Assembly: GCF_015277875.1 (NCBI RefSeq)
Contig: NZ_CP063814.1
Span: 992,001 to 1,056,000, forward strand
Direction: 5' to 3'
Source: Microbacterium luteum
Lineage (GTDB): Bacteria; Actinomycetota; Actinomycetes; Actinomycetales; Microbacteriaceae
DNA length: 64,000 bases
Shown: positions 1 through 8,162 of the stretch, piece after piece
How the letters are laid out: every line of letters starts with the position of its first letter
Numbering within the stretch: position 1 is the stretch's first letter
Program-made: the position numbers and the translations under genes
Notes under the pieces: model-generated
Told to the model about the DNA's origin: nothing
The model's input: only the letters and a program-made list of their open reading frames with translations
Database searches by the model: none

Positions 1-540
1 AGAAGGCTGTCTACCTCGGTCCCTCCGCACAAATTGTCCTCCTCGGGTTGGGCGGCATGATCGCGGTGGTTGGTGTTGCGCTCAGTTTGGCCCGGCACCG
101 AGAGGAGCTGCGCGCGTCCGTGCGTGCAGAAGCTGCTCTTGAACTAGATCGCGCGAAAGAGAGAAACCGTCAGGAGGAAGTTGACCGCCAGCGAAGAACT
201 GAGGATCAGAGGTTGCTTCGCGAACGATTCGTGTCTTCGGTCGATCTCTTAAGTGACGCCGAGTCAGCGACGCGACGATCCGCTGGGCTCTACGCAATCG
301 CCTCGGTCGCGAACGCGTGGATAGACCTCGGTCGTCGCGATGAGGCGCAAGTATGTATCGACGTCCTCTGCGGCTATCTTCGTGCTCCGTTGGGAGCGGG
401 CCTGCCCGCTACACCGCCGGAGGAGTTGGCCGTACGTCGCACGGGCTACGAGCTCATTCGGAGGCACTTGATCGCCAACGACCTCGGCGTGGTTCCGTGG
501 CGTGGCTTTCGATTCAACCTCGCTGGCGCATACATCGACT
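1..540 (+). pseudogene. 5' half of a membrane-anchored pentapeptide-like repeat protein, cut by IS3
   Basis: The reading frame (codons at 3, 6, ...) is open from the window edge, so the gene begins upstream. A hydrophobic helix lies at about bases 27-100. A charged, probably coiled-coil stretch rich in R, E and Q follows to about base 230. Next is a helical domain containing the motif VCIDVLCGYLR, which I recognise from actinobacterial pentapeptide-repeat proteins with an N-terminal membrane anchor. The frame is stopped inside the insertion sequence at 541. Removing the element and one ACT copy rejoins this frame exactly to the repeat region at 1839. Function is unknown; the protein was probably attached to the inner face of the membrane. 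The insertion should inactivate it unless the N-terminal part works alone. Confidence 0.75.
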
Positions 541-573
541 GGGACTGCTGCACGGATAGGTGACGGTTCCTAG

Positions 574-1461
574 TCACGCCGCCAGTGCGACGGTCGTGTT
601 CATGATGGTCTCGAACTCGATGGGCGTCAAACGGCCCAGGCGTGCCTGACGGCGTCGGCGGTGGTAGGTCCGTTCGATCCAGGTGACGATCGCGATGCGC
701 AGCTGCTCGCGAGTGGTCCAGGAGCGCCGGTCGAGGACGTTCTTCTGCAGCAGCGCGAAGAAGCTTTCCATGGCCGCGTTGTCCCCGCTCGACCTGACCC
801 GGCCCATGGATCCGACCAGGTGATGACGGGCCAGCGCACGCAGGAACTTCCGACTGCGAAATTGACTGCCCCTGTCGCTGTGGACCACGCAGCCGGCGAC
901 GTCGCCGCGCATCGCGACAGCGTTCTCGAGCGCCTGAACTGCCAACCGGGACTTCATCCTCGAGTCGATCGAGTACCCCACGATCTTGCCGGAGCACGCG
1001 TCTTTGATTGCGCAGCAGTAGAGCTTGCCTTCAGCGGTTTTGTGCTCCGTGATGTCGACGAGCCAGAGCTGGTTCGGGGCATCGGCGGCGAAGACGTGCC
1101 GGGTTCGGCCGTCCTCGTCGACGACCGCGCACAGGTCGTCGTGGACCGGCGGTCCCGGCTTCTTGCCGTTACGGCCCCGCTTCTTCCCGAACGCGGACCA
1201 CCAGCCGTTGCTCGACGCGATCCGCCACGCGGTGCGGTCCGACATCGCCTCACCCGCGTCGCGGGCCTCGTCCGCCAGCAGCCTGTGCCCGAACTCCGGG
1301 TCGTCACGGTGCGCGTCGAACAGCGCGTTCGCGCGATACGCCTCCACCACCTCACTCGGGGTGATGGGGTTCGCCAGCCACCGGTAGTAGGGCTGACGGG
1401 AGAGCTTGAGCACCCGGCACGTCACCGTCACAGGGATCCCTGCGGCGGCGAGCTCTGTCAC
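574..1461 (-). CDS. IS3-family transposase OrfB (DDE integrase domain)
   Basis: This 295-residue protein has the IS3 OrfB layout: an N-terminal helical segment (KLSRQPYYRWL), then an rve integrase core. The DDE residues are visible in LVDITEH, VHSDRGSQF and the Glu of AAMESFFALLQK. The GTG start overlaps the orfA stop as GTGA (1458-1461), so it can be made by translational coupling or, as in most IS3 elements, as an OrfAB fusion through -1 frameshifting; the frames are in the -1 relation. It cuts and joins the element ends. The C-terminal signature with YHRRRRQARLGRLTPIEFE is complete, so no truncation is seen. Confidence 0.95.
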   Translation of the reverse strand: MTELAAAGIPVTVTCRVLKLSRQPYYRWLANPITPSEVVEAYRANALFDAHRDDPEFGHRLLADEARDAGEAMSDRTAWRIASSNGWWSAFGKKRGRNGKKPGPPVHDDLCAVVDEDGRTRHVFAADAPNQLWLVDITEHKTAEGKLYCCAIKDACSGKIVGYSIDSRMKSRLAVQALENAVAMRGDVAGCVVHSDRGSQFRSRKFLRALARHHLVGSMGRVRSSGDNAAMESFFALLQKNVLDRRSWTTREQLRIAIVTWIERTYHRRRRQARLGRLTPIEFETIMNTTVALAA

Positions 1462-1766
1462 GAGCGGGTAGAACCTTTTCCCGGCAGGTTCGCCTGCGAC
1501 AGATACGCCGCCGCACGACGGAGGACCTCGTTCTCCTGCTCGAGGAGCCGGTTCCGCTTCTTCAGCTCACGGATCTCCGCGGCCTCGGTCCGCGACTGAC
1601 CGGGCTTGGCACCTTCGTCGATGTCGGCGCGACGCATCCACTTCTGCAGCGTCATGGGGTGGACCCCGAAGTCTTTCGCGATCTGCTCGATCGTGACTCC
1701 GGGCTCGCGGTTCCTCGCGACACGCACGACGTCGTCACGGAACTCGGACGGGTAGGGCTTGGGCAC
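1458..1766 (-). CDS. IS3-family OrfA (helix-turn-helix, leucine zipper)
   Basis: OrfA is the DNA-binding subunit that recognises the element ends. Residues 3-50 form an IS3/IS911-type HTH (PYPSEFRDDVVRVARN, then MTLQKWMRRADID). A heptad-rich segment after it (EIRELKKRNRLLEQENEVLR) is the usual zipper. I place the start at GTG 1766, giving VPKPYPSEF, because an AAGGA-type ribosome binding site lies just upstream on the minus strand. A longer reading from 1799 would add residues unlike the family. The gene ends in a GTGA overlap with orfB. Confidence 0.9.
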   Translation of the reverse strand: MPKPYPSEFRDDVVRVARNREPGVTIEQIAKDFGVHPMTLQKWMRRADIDEGAKPGQSRTEAAEIRELKKRNRLLEQENEVLRRAAAYLSQANLPGKGSTRS

Positions 1767-1838
1767 AGCAACATCCTTCCAGGCCCACCCTGCGGGCAAG
1801 CCAGATCAGATGTCACCTATCCGTGCAGCAGTCCCACT

Positions 1839-2713
1839 TCCCGGTGAATCTTGCTGGCATCCTCATTGGCGCCAACACTCATCTAGTCTTCGAGCAAGCG
1901 GCGGTCTGTGGTGGTGCCTCAATCACGATGGACAACTCATCGTTTGGCGGCGACAGTCAAGTTAGCTTCGCGAATGCGCGACTCTCGGATCGCGGTCGGC
2001 TCTCGCTTGCCGACGTCGACATGCATGGGAAATCGCAAGTGTTGCTAAGCAAAGCAACCGTCAAAGGAGCCGCGATCGTCTTCATGGGTGGCGTCGCCCT
2101 TCATGATGCGGCAAGTATCTCTCTGAGCGACATCACTGTCGAAGGGGAGGCACAGGTCGTTTCGCGATCATCTATCTTGCGCGGGGATTCTGTGCTGAAG
2201 GTCGCTCGTCCCATCGTCCTCGGTGGAAAGCTTGTCTTGGACGGACTTCGGCTCGAGGACAAGGCCGAGTTGTTCATCCGCAGAGCGAGGCTTGATTCGA
2301 GCGCCACGGTCTCCCTCTCGGGCATGGACGTATCAGGCAAAGCGACCGCGAGTCTGACTGCCATAACTCTTAAGGGGGGAAGCGTCGTAGACGCCACAAG
2401 AATGCGCATCTCATCGCGCGGACGATTGGCCGTCGAAGGCTCGATCATCCTCGGAGGCAAACTGTCGCTCGCGGCCTCGCGTTTCCTGGGTGGTTCCCGG
2501 ACGACTATTTCGATCGACCGGATCGTTAGCGGGCGGGTCAGCCTCGAACGAATCGCTGCGACCGACGGTTCAGTGGTTGTGATCGAAGGAGCAAGGACCG
2601 ATGACTCGGGACGCATCTGGCTTGGGGCAGAGACGCTAAGCGAGCCGGGGGCTGTCTTCCTCGGTCGGATGCTCGGAGCCGAAGGAATCGCTCACATCGT
2701 CTCCAGCACCTGA
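1839..2713 (+). pseudogene. 3' half of the interrupted repeat protein: 13-residue beta-solenoid-like repeats
   Basis: This continues the frame broken at 540; the join reads AYID-FPVNLAG. Nearly the whole 290-residue segment consists of about 18 degenerate repeats of about 13 residues. Their pattern is roughly G-x-A-x-V-x-L-x-x-A-x-L, for example GGDSQVSFANARL, HDAASISLSDITV and SGKATASLTAITL. Regular small and aliphatic residues suggest a right-handed beta-solenoid, related in style to pentapeptide or bactofilin folds, but I cannot assign a named family. It has no Cys-rich or catalytic motif. A GTG at 1823, inside the IS end, could start a repeat-only product, but expression is doubtful. It ends with IAHIVSST and TGA. 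Confidence 0.7.
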
Positions 2714-2938
2714 TTGCTTTGTGAAGGCGGCGGCTCCGTTCGTCGAAACGTGGTTGTCCGGTTGTCGGTCGTCATCCGGGCTTGACGGCGGTCGCGTCGG
2801 CCCGCCGCCCGCTCGCGCGATGCAATAGTTCGCAAGACCTGCCGCCGGCAATGCTCGATGGCCGTTCGCTAGCTGGGCGCCGTCGCGCCCTCGCTAAGCC
2901 ATCCAGCGCTCGCCAACAACGGCGCCGATGCATGCGGA

Positions 2939-3844
2939 TCACCGCTCACCGTGTTCGCGTCGGGAAGTGCCGCTGGCGGGTTCAGACGCCGTCGACGCGT
3001 GCGTGGCGGCCCAGCTCGCGAGGAGGCGCAGCTTCTCCTCAGCGGCGCTGCCCTCCTCCGCGGCGTAGATCATCAGGGACAGCCCCGGTTCGGTGATGAC
3101 CTCGGTGCCGACCATGTGCAGCGCAAGGTCGCCGACGACGGGGTGGACCGCCACTTTCATGCCGGCATCGTGGCGGTGGACCACCGCGTTCGCCCAGCGG
3201 TCGCGGAAGACCTCGCTGCGCGTGGAGAGCTCGCCGATGACCTCCGTGATCCGCTTGTCGTATGGGTTGCGGCCGGCCTCGTGCCGGAGGACGGCGACGG
3301 TTCCGTCGACGGCTTTGATCCAGTCCGGGTAGAACGTCTGCGCAGCCGGGTCGAAGACATTGAAGATCGCGATGTTCGGATTCTCGGGCGCCTTCGCGAA
3401 CACCGGCGCATAGTACGCGCGGCCCAGATCGTTCGCGGCGAGCACGTCGAGGGCGCCGTTGCGCACGAACGCGGGCGCGGTCGTGATCGACTTCACCGCC
3501 GCGAGGATTCCGGGTCGCAACGAGGGAGACGACGGCTTCGCGCGTCGTGACCGCGGACTGGCCGATGCGGCACGGGCGAGGTTGGCGAGGTGGTCGCGCT
3601 CGGTGTCATCGAGCTGGAGGGCGTCGCCGAGCGACTCGAGAACCTGATTCGAGACGCCCGCGACATCGCCTCGCTCGAGCCGCGCGTAGTACTCGGTGGA
3701 GACACCCGCGAGCATTGCCACCTCCTCACGGCGAAGACCCTTCACGTGGCGTCGCCCCCCGAAGTGCGGCAGTCCGACGTCCTCAGGCTTCAGCCGGCCA
3801 CGGCGCGCTGTGAGGAAGTCGCGAACCTCGGTGCGGTAGTCCAT
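2939..3844 (-). CDS. XRE-family regulator with MmyB-like ligand-binding domain
   Basis: The 301-residue protein starts with an HTH_XRE domain (about 5-85, with KGLRREEVAMLAGVSTEYYARLERGD). It continues with the MmyB/MltR-like PAS-type ligand-binding domain (about 105-270, including NGALDVLAANDLGRAYY and HPVVGDLALHMVGTEV). This class is common in actinobacteria and typically represses a divergently transcribed oxidoreductase or decarboxylase gene; its ligands are fatty-acid-like. It is divergent from the carboxymuconolactone decarboxylase gene at 3979, with 134 bp of shared promoter, which it probably controls together with itself. The start ATG is the first codon of the HTH (MDYRTEVRDFL). Confidence 0.9.
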   Translation of the reverse strand: MDYRTEVRDFLTARRGRLKPEDVGLPHFGGRRHVKGLRREEVAMLAGVSTEYYARLERGDVAGVSNQVLESLGDALQLDDTERDHLANLARAASASPRSRRAKPSSPSLRPGILAAVKSITTAPAFVRNGALDVLAANDLGRAYYAPVFAKAPENPNIAIFNVFDPAAQTFYPDWIKAVDGTVAVLRHEAGRNPYDKRITEVIGELSTRSEVFRDRWANAVVHRHDAGMKVAVHPVVGDLALHMVGTEVITEPGLSLMIYAAEEGSAAEEKLRLLASWAATHASTASEPASGTSRREHGER

Positions 3845-3978
3845 GCCCTCACGCTACGTCGCCATCCGCGCGCAAACCAGGTACCCGCAGTACACGCAGA
3901 ACCAGACTCTCGCCCGCCGATTTCCCCTCTGATCGGGTAGCAGAGAAGGCAAACCGCACCGATCGAAGGAGCATCACG

Positions 3979-4323
3979 ATGTCCGATTCCGCAACCACCG
4001 GTTGGACCGGCGGCCAGCAGGCGTTCGGCGATCTCGCCCCGGCCCTGGCCCACTACACCGACAAGATCCTCTTCGACGAGGTGTGGGAGCGCGAGGAGCT
4101 CTCCAAACGCGACCGCAGCCTCATCACGATCGCTGCGCTCACCGCGATGGGAAACACCGACCAGCTCGGCTTCCACATCCCGTTCGGCATCGCGAACGGC
4201 CTGACCCAGGAAGAGGTCGTCGAGGCCATCACGCACTTGGCGTTCTACACCGGGTGGCCCAAGGGATTCTCGGCGATGGGTGTGGCCAAGAAGGTCGCCG
4301 AATCAGCCGGCGACGAGGCCTGA
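3979..4323 (+). CDS. Carboxymuconolactone decarboxylase family protein
   Basis: A 114-residue single-domain AhpD-like protein. The core (FDEVWEREELSKRDRSLITIAALTAMG, then HIPFGIANGLTQEEVVEAITHLAFYTGWP) matches the CMD fold with the conserved ELSKRDRSL segment. The CxxC of peroxidase-type AhpD is absent, so it belongs to the decarboxylase/lactonase-like branch or has an uncharacterised role. A GAAGGAG ribosome binding site lies 7 nt before the ATG. The gene is divergent from the XRE regulator at 3844 and is followed at once by a strong terminator. Homologues are often linked to a cupin and an aldo-keto reductase, both of which occur just downstream on the other strand. Confidence 0.9.
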   Translation: MSDSATTGWTGGQQAFGDLAPALAHYTDKILFDEVWEREELSKRDRSLITIAALTAMGNTDQLGFHIPFGIANGLTQEEVVEAITHLAFYTGWPKGFSAMGVAKKVAESAGDEA

Positions 4324-4324
4324 G

Positions 4325-4367
4325 AAAGGGGAAGGGTCCGTTGCATCACAACGGACCCTTCCCCTTT
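4325..4367. terminator. Bidirectional intrinsic terminator between convergent genes
   Basis: A perfect 19-bp stem (4325-4343 with 4349-4367) with a 5-nt loop CATCA. The stem is flanked by AAA on the left and TTTT on the right, so it can end transcription from both sides: the decarboxylase gene (stop 4321-4323) on the plus strand and the DUF2255 gene (stop 4367-4369) on the minus strand. Confidence 0.95.
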
Positions 4368-4735
4368 TACGGCGTCGCGGTGACCTCGAACGCCGCCGCG
4401 CGTGCCTGCTCACTCAGCATCGGCGTGAGGTGGGCGCTGCCGGCGTACTTCGCCCGGTAAGCATCGTCGATGCGGTCGGCGAGCTCGACCGGGGCGGGGG
4501 TGAAGGTCACATCCACCGTTCGAGAGCCGGAGGTGACGCGCCCCGCGCGACGGGCGAGCACCCCGCGGTACCACCGCCCTTCCGTCCCCATATAGGAGCG
4601 GATGAACAGGCGCCCGTCGACCAGCACCGACCAGATCGGCACCGGCCGACTGTACGTGCCGTCGGAGCGCAGGCTCGACACGCTGAGTTCGCCGCGTCGG
4701 CCTACGTCCGCGAGGGCGTCGTGCTCGCCCGTCAC
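4367..4735 (-). CDS. DUF2255 family protein
   Basis: The 122-residue protein matches the DUF2255 pattern: a GTYSRPVPIWSVLVDGRLFIRSY core like flavin-reductase/split-barrel proteins, then the conserved RWYRGVLARRAGRV and a C-terminal AKYAGSAHL segment. Biochemistry is unknown; the fold suggests a flavin- or F420-binding barrel. GTG is the start and lies 4 nt after the aldo-keto reductase stop, so it is the last gene of a cupin / AKR / DUF2255 operon. Its stop codon is part of the terminator stem at 4325-4367. Confidence 0.85.
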   Translation of the reverse strand: MTGEHDALADVGRRGELSVSSLRSDGTYSRPVPIWSVLVDGRLFIRSYMGTEGRWYRGVLARRAGRVTSGSRTVDVTFTPAPVELADRIDDAYRAKYAGSAHLTPMLSEQARAAAFEVTATP

Positions 4736-4739
4736 CGGG

Positions 4740-5594
4740 TCACTTCCCGCTGTAGACCGGGAAGAACGAGAACTCGCCGTACTCGCGGTGCTCCAGCCCG
4801 CGGAGCGTCGCCATGTCCTCCTCCGAGATCGCGAAGTCGACCTGGGCGTTGTCGCGCATGTGCGCCGGGTTCGCCGTCTTCGGCAGCGACACCGTGCCGA
4901 GGTCGAGGGTGTAGCGGATGCACAGCTGCGGCACGCTGACGCCGTAGCGCTCGGCCATCGCGGTGACCTCGCTGTTCTTCATCATCTCGCCGTGCGCCAT
5001 GGGGGAGTACGCCTCGACGAGGATGCCCTTGCCCGTGCAGTACTCGATGAGCTCGGCCGGGGTGTTCCCGACGTGGACTAGCAGCTGGTTCACGTGCGGG
5101 ACTACGCTCGCACCTTCGAGCAGGCTCTCGATGTCGGCCTGCTGGAAGTTGGAGACGCCGATCGAGCGCAGCTTGCCGGCCGCGAGGGCTTCTTCGAGCG
5201 CACGCCAGGCGGCGCGGTTGCCCTCGGCGTAGTCGCCGCCGCGGAAGTCATCCCACGGCTGCGGGCTGTGAATGAGCATGAGGTCGATGTAGTCGAGCCC
5301 CATCGTGGCAAGTGACGCGTCGATCGCCGCGACCGCGCCCTCGTAGTCCTTGATCTCGGCGGCGAGCTTCGTCGAGACGAAGAGTTCCTCGCGCGGCACG
5401 TCGGCGGTGCGCACGCCCTCACCGACGCCTCGTTCGTTGCCGTACGCCTGCGCGGTGTCGATGTTGCGGTAGCCGGCGGCGACCGCATCCCGCACGGCCT
5501 GCGCTGCCGTGTCGTCGTCGATGAACCAGGTGCCGAGGCCGAGCTTCGGGATCTCGACGCCGTTGGACAGGGTGTAGGTCTCTTCAGTGATCAT
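4740..5594 (-). CDS. Aldo/keto reductase
   Basis: A complete 284-residue NADPH-dependent aldo-keto reductase of the (beta/alpha)8 superfamily. The catalytic tetrad is visible as D46, Y51, K76 and H109 (NIDTAQAYGNE, VSTKL, LMLIHSP). The family signature GKLRSIGVSNF follows, and the C-terminal cofactor-binding part reads SLPKTANPAHMRDN. It reduces aldehydes or ketones to alcohols in the cytosol; the substrate cannot be told. Its ATG overlaps the cupin stop (ATGA, 5591-5594) and DUF2255 follows 4 nt after its stop, so the three genes are co-translated. Confidence 0.95.
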   Translation of the reverse strand: MITEETYTLSNGVEIPKLGLGTWFIDDDTAAQAVRDAVAAGYRNIDTAQAYGNERGVGEGVRTADVPREELFVSTKLAAEIKDYEGAVAAIDASLATMGLDYIDLMLIHSPQPWDDFRGGDYAEGNRAAWRALEEALAAGKLRSIGVSNFQQADIESLLEGASVVPHVNQLLVHVGNTPAELIEYCTGKGILVEAYSPMAHGEMMKNSEVTAMAERYGVSVPQLCIRYTLDLGTVSLPKTANPAHMRDNAQVDFAISEEDMATLRGLEHREYGEFSFFPVYSGK

Positions 5595-6022
5595 GCGTTC
5601 TCCTTCGTCGTAGGGAGGGTGTTGTAGTACTCGTCGTCGACCGGCTCGAGCCAGACGTTGTCGACATCGTCACCGGGTACCGAGATGGCGACGTGGCTGA
5701 ACCACGAGTCGGCCTTCGCTCCGTGCCAGTGCTTCTGGCCGGCCGGAATCTGCACGACCGACCCGGGCTCGAGGCTGACCGGCTCCTCGCCCTCGGCCTG
5801 GAACCAGCCGCTGCCGGCGACGGCGAGGAGGATCTGTCCGCCCCCGCTGCTCGCCGCGTGCACGTGCCAGTTGTTGCGGCACCCGGGCTCGAACGTCACG
5901 TTCGCGACGAACATCCCGAGATCCGCCAGGGGAGCGAGGTAACTCTGCCCGCTGAAGTACTGCGCGAAGGCGTCGTTCGCGGCGCCGAGAGGAAACAGGC
6001 TGTCGAAGTCTGAATCGGTCAT
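5591..6022 (-). CDS. Cupin domain protein (carboxymuconolactone-decarboxylase-associated type)
   Basis: The 143-residue protein has a single cupin barrel. The two cupin motifs are seen as GCRNNWHVHAASSGGGQILL and PGSVVQIPAGQKHWHGA, supplying His, His, Gln and His as likely metal ligands. It belongs to the mandelonitrile-lyase-like group that is often fused to or next to carboxymuconolactone decarboxylases. I set the start at ATG 6022 (MTDSDFDSLFP), preceded on the minus strand by GGAAGGAG. A longer open frame reaching 6403 lacks family sequence and overlaps the TetR gene. It is first in the operon with the aldo-keto reductase and DUF2255. Confidence 0.9.
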   Translation of the reverse strand: MTDSDFDSLFPLGAANDAFAQYFSGQSYLAPLADLGMFVANVTFEPGCRNNWHVHAASSGGGQILLAVAGSGWFQAEGEEPVSLEPGSVVQIPAGQKHWHGAKADSWFSHVAISVPGDDVDNVWLEPVDDEYYNTLPTTKENA

Positions 6023-6137
6023 GATGGGTCTCCTTCCGACCAGTCCCACCAGACAACTCTGGCCGCCGGCGCGGGGGAAGGACCTGTCACGACGCGTACT
6101 GGCAGTACGTGGAAAGACCCGAGAGGGTGCGCCTCGC

Positions 6138-6761
6138 TCAGGACGCCAGCACGAGACGCTCGATGGCGTCCTCCAGCCACGCGAGGTAGGCCGACCGCAA
6201 CCATCCGGCGTCGATGACCAGCTGGGTGTAGCTCTCCGGTGAGATGAGGAATGACAGCACATCGGCCCGCTGCTGGTGCGGGCGTGGACCTCGCACCAGC
6301 CCCTTCGCATCGAGCATGGCCAGAGCGCCCCGCATGTCCGCTCGACGATTGGTCTGCAGTTGATCGAGCCGTCGGGCGACGTCGGCGTCGCCGGCAGCAG
6401 CATCCAGCAGGCGCGGCCACAGACGAGCGACCCGCTCGTTCGCGCCGCCGACGAAGGCCACGAGAAAGCTCAGCGTCTCGGCGGGGCCGAGCGACGCTGC
6501 CTGCTCGCCCAGCTGGCGGGCGTGTAACGGGCCCTCGCCCTCCTCCCCGGCGAAGGCGTAGTCGAATCCGGCGAGCAACAGCGCCGCTTTCGGCCCGTTC
6601 TGCTTCACCGTCTCGAGCGAGACACCCGCCTCCTTCGCGATCCGCGCGAGGGAGGCGCCGGAGTAGCCCGCGTCGCCGAAGACATCGATGGCGGCCTCGA
6701 GAATGCGCTGGCGGGTCTGGGCTGCTTGCGCTTCGCGCAGGGGAGAACTGTACGGGGGCAT
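6138..6761 (-). CDS. TetR/AcrR-family regulator
   Basis: A 207-residue regulator with the TetR N-terminal HTH at about 15-60 (RQRILEAAIDVFGDAGYSGASLARIAKEAGVS) and an all-helical ligand-binding C-terminus. The usual Tyr/Phe after recognition helix 3 is replaced in VSLETVKQNGPKAALL. It is divergent from the glycosyltransferase gene at 6825, and the shared 63-bp gap holds a dyad (6786-6798), so control of that gene and itself is the simplest reading. It may also affect the cupin operon, which starts 115 bp beyond its stop in the same direction. Confidence 0.9.
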   Translation of the reverse strand: MPPYSSPLREAQAAQTRQRILEAAIDVFGDAGYSGASLARIAKEAGVSLETVKQNGPKAALLLAGFDYAFAGEEGEGPLHARQLGEQAASLGPAETLSFLVAFVGGANERVARLWPRLLDAAAGDADVARRLDQLQTNRRADMRGALAMLDAKGLVRGPRPHQQRADVLSFLISPESYTQLVIDAGWLRSAYLAWLEDAIERLVLAS

Positions 6762-6785
6762 TGACTTTCCTCTGGGGGTACTGAA

Positions 6786-6798
6786 TACTTCCTAAGTA
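6786..6798. promoter_or_regulatory. Candidate TetR operator
   Basis: The dyad TACTTCCTAAGTA (5-bp arms, 3-bp spacer) sits in the 63-bp gap between the TetR gene and the glycosyltransferase gene. Further TACT copies lie on both sides (6778-6781, 6797-6800). Position and symmetry fit an autoregulatory TetR site; there is no direct proof. Confidence 0.4.
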
Positions 6799-6824
6799 CT
6801 TTCAACACCCTAACAGGAGTCCAC

Positions 6825-8120
6825 ATGTCCTCTCTCCTTCTCTGCAGCACGCCGGTGCGCGGCCACGTGACGCCCCTGCTCGCCGTCGCTCGAGCTCTCG
6901 TGGGAGCGGGGCACGACGTGCGGTTCCTCACCGGCTGTACGTATCGAGAGGCCGTCGAGCAGACGGGCGCTCGCTGGTGCGCTCTGCCGGCCGAGGCCGA
7001 CTACGACGACAGCGACATGGATGCGGCCTTTCCCGCACGTGTCGGGCGAACCGGCGTGGCGGGCGTCCGATGGGACCTCCAGCACATCTTCCTCGACCCC
7101 GCCCCCGCGCAGCTGCGCACGGTGGACGAGCTGCTCGCCACCCAGCCCGCCGACGCCGTGCTCACCGAGAGCATGTTCCTGGGCGCGATGCTGCTCCTGA
7201 GCCGAACCGCCGCAGAGCGTCCGCCGGTGATCAATCTCGGCATCATCCCCCTGGGCCTGCGCAGCCGCGACACCGCACCGTTCGCCCTCGGCATCCCGCC
7301 TCGCCCCGGCGCCGTGGGCCGAGCGCGCAACGCGCTTCTCACCTGGAGCACCGACCGGTTCGTCTTCGGCGACCTGCAGCGCGCCGCCGCGCGGCAGGTT
7401 CGAGACATCGTCGGGGCGGAGCTGCGCACGCCCGTGATGAACTATCCGTCGCTCGCCGATGCGGTGGTGCAGTTCAGCGTGCCGGAGTTCGAGTACCCGC
7501 GCACCGACGTGCGCACCCGCGTTCACTTCGTCGGGCCGGTCTCGCTGGCCGACGCCTCCTCGATCCCGGTGCCGGACTGGTGGGGAGATCTCGACGCCGA
7601 CCGTCCGGTCGTCCACGTCACCCAGGGCACGGTGGCCAACGCCGACCTGAACGATCTCGTGCTCCCGACCATCGACGCGCTCGCCGATCGCGACGTGCTC
7701 GTCGTCGCCACGACCGGTGGGCGCGAGCTGCCCCGCCGTCCGCTGCCCGCAAACGCGCGGATGGCCGCCTACCTTCCGTACGACCGCCTGTTCCCGCGCA
7801 CGAGCGTGCTCGTCACGAACGGCGGCTACGGCGGGGTGCACTACGCCCTCGCGCACGGGGTGCCGGTCTTCGCGACGGGCAACACCGAAGACAAGGCCGA
7901 AGTGGCCGCCCGGGTCGCCTGGAGCGGCGTCGGTCTGCGCCTGAAGCCCACGCGCAGTGGCATCGCACCCACTCGGATCGCCCACGCCGTCGACGAGATC
8001 CTCGGCAACGACTCGTACCGCGAGCGCGCTGCGCACATCGGCGCCGCCATCACCCGAGCTCCCGGGCCGCTCGGGATCGAGGCCGTGCTCGACAGCCTCG
8101 CGGGCGCTCGCACCTCCTGA
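6825..8120 (+). CDS. MGT-like glycosyltransferase (GT1 family)
   Basis: The 431-residue protein has the two-Rossmann GT-B layout of macrolide/UDP-glucuronosyl-type transferases. The N-terminal motif is LCSTPVRGHVTPLLAVARAL with the catalytic-type His of RGHV. The C-terminal nucleotide-sugar motif reads VLVTNGGYGGVHYALAHGVP, ending with NTEDKAEVAARVAWSGVGLRL. The common HGG is NGG here. It likely transfers a sugar to a small hydrophobic acceptor, possibly a drug. AGGAG precedes the ATG. It forms a pair with the FAD oxidoreductase 42 bp downstream and is divergent from a TetR regulator, an arrangement typical of xenobiotic-inducible modification. Confidence 0.85.
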   Translation: MSSLLLCSTPVRGHVTPLLAVARALVGAGHDVRFLTGCTYREAVEQTGARWCALPAEADYDDSDMDAAFPARVGRTGVAGVRWDLQHIFLDPAPAQLRTVDELLATQPADAVLTESMFLGAMLLLSRTAAERPPVINLGIIPLGLRSRDTAPFALGIPPRPGAVGRARNALLTWSTDRFVFGDLQRAAARQVRDIVGAELRTPVMNYPSLADAVVQFSVPEFEYPRTDVRTRVHFVGPVSLADASSIPVPDWWGDLDADRPVVHVTQGTVANADLNDLVLPTIDALADRDVLVVATTGGRELPRRPLPANARMAAYLPYDRLFPRTSVLVTNGGYGGVHYALAHGVPVFATGNTEDKAEVAARVAWSGVGLRLKPTRSGIAPTRIAHAVDEILGNDSYRERAAHIGAAITRAPGPLGIEAVLDSLAGARTS

Positions 8121-8162
8121 TCGTCATCACCCCTTCCACCCGCATCCCTTCTCGAGGACGAC

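Larger units (their letters stand above)
541..1835 (-). mobile_element. IS3-family insertion sequence (copy 1), 1295 bp
   Basis: The ends are perfect 24-bp inverted repeats at 541-564 and 1812-1835, beginning GGGACTGCTG on each strand. A 3-bp direct repeat ACT flanks the element at 538-540 and 1836-1838, the duplication size typical of IS3. Two overlapping minus-strand genes, orfA and orfB, encode the transposase. Both ends and genes look intact, so the copy may be active. Removing the element plus one ACT restores a continuous reading frame in the host gene, so this is a simple insertion without deletion. Confidence 0.95.

Noticed and set aside
1812..1840. IS3 copy 1 with 25-bp repeats TG...CA and no duplication
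   Set aside because: Placing the ends one base inward gives an exact ACT duplication and restores the host frame, which is the better reading.
5591..6403. 270-residue version of the cupin protein
   Set aside because: The N-terminal 127 residues overlap the TetR gene, have no family similarity, and a strong ribosome binding site precedes ATG 6022.
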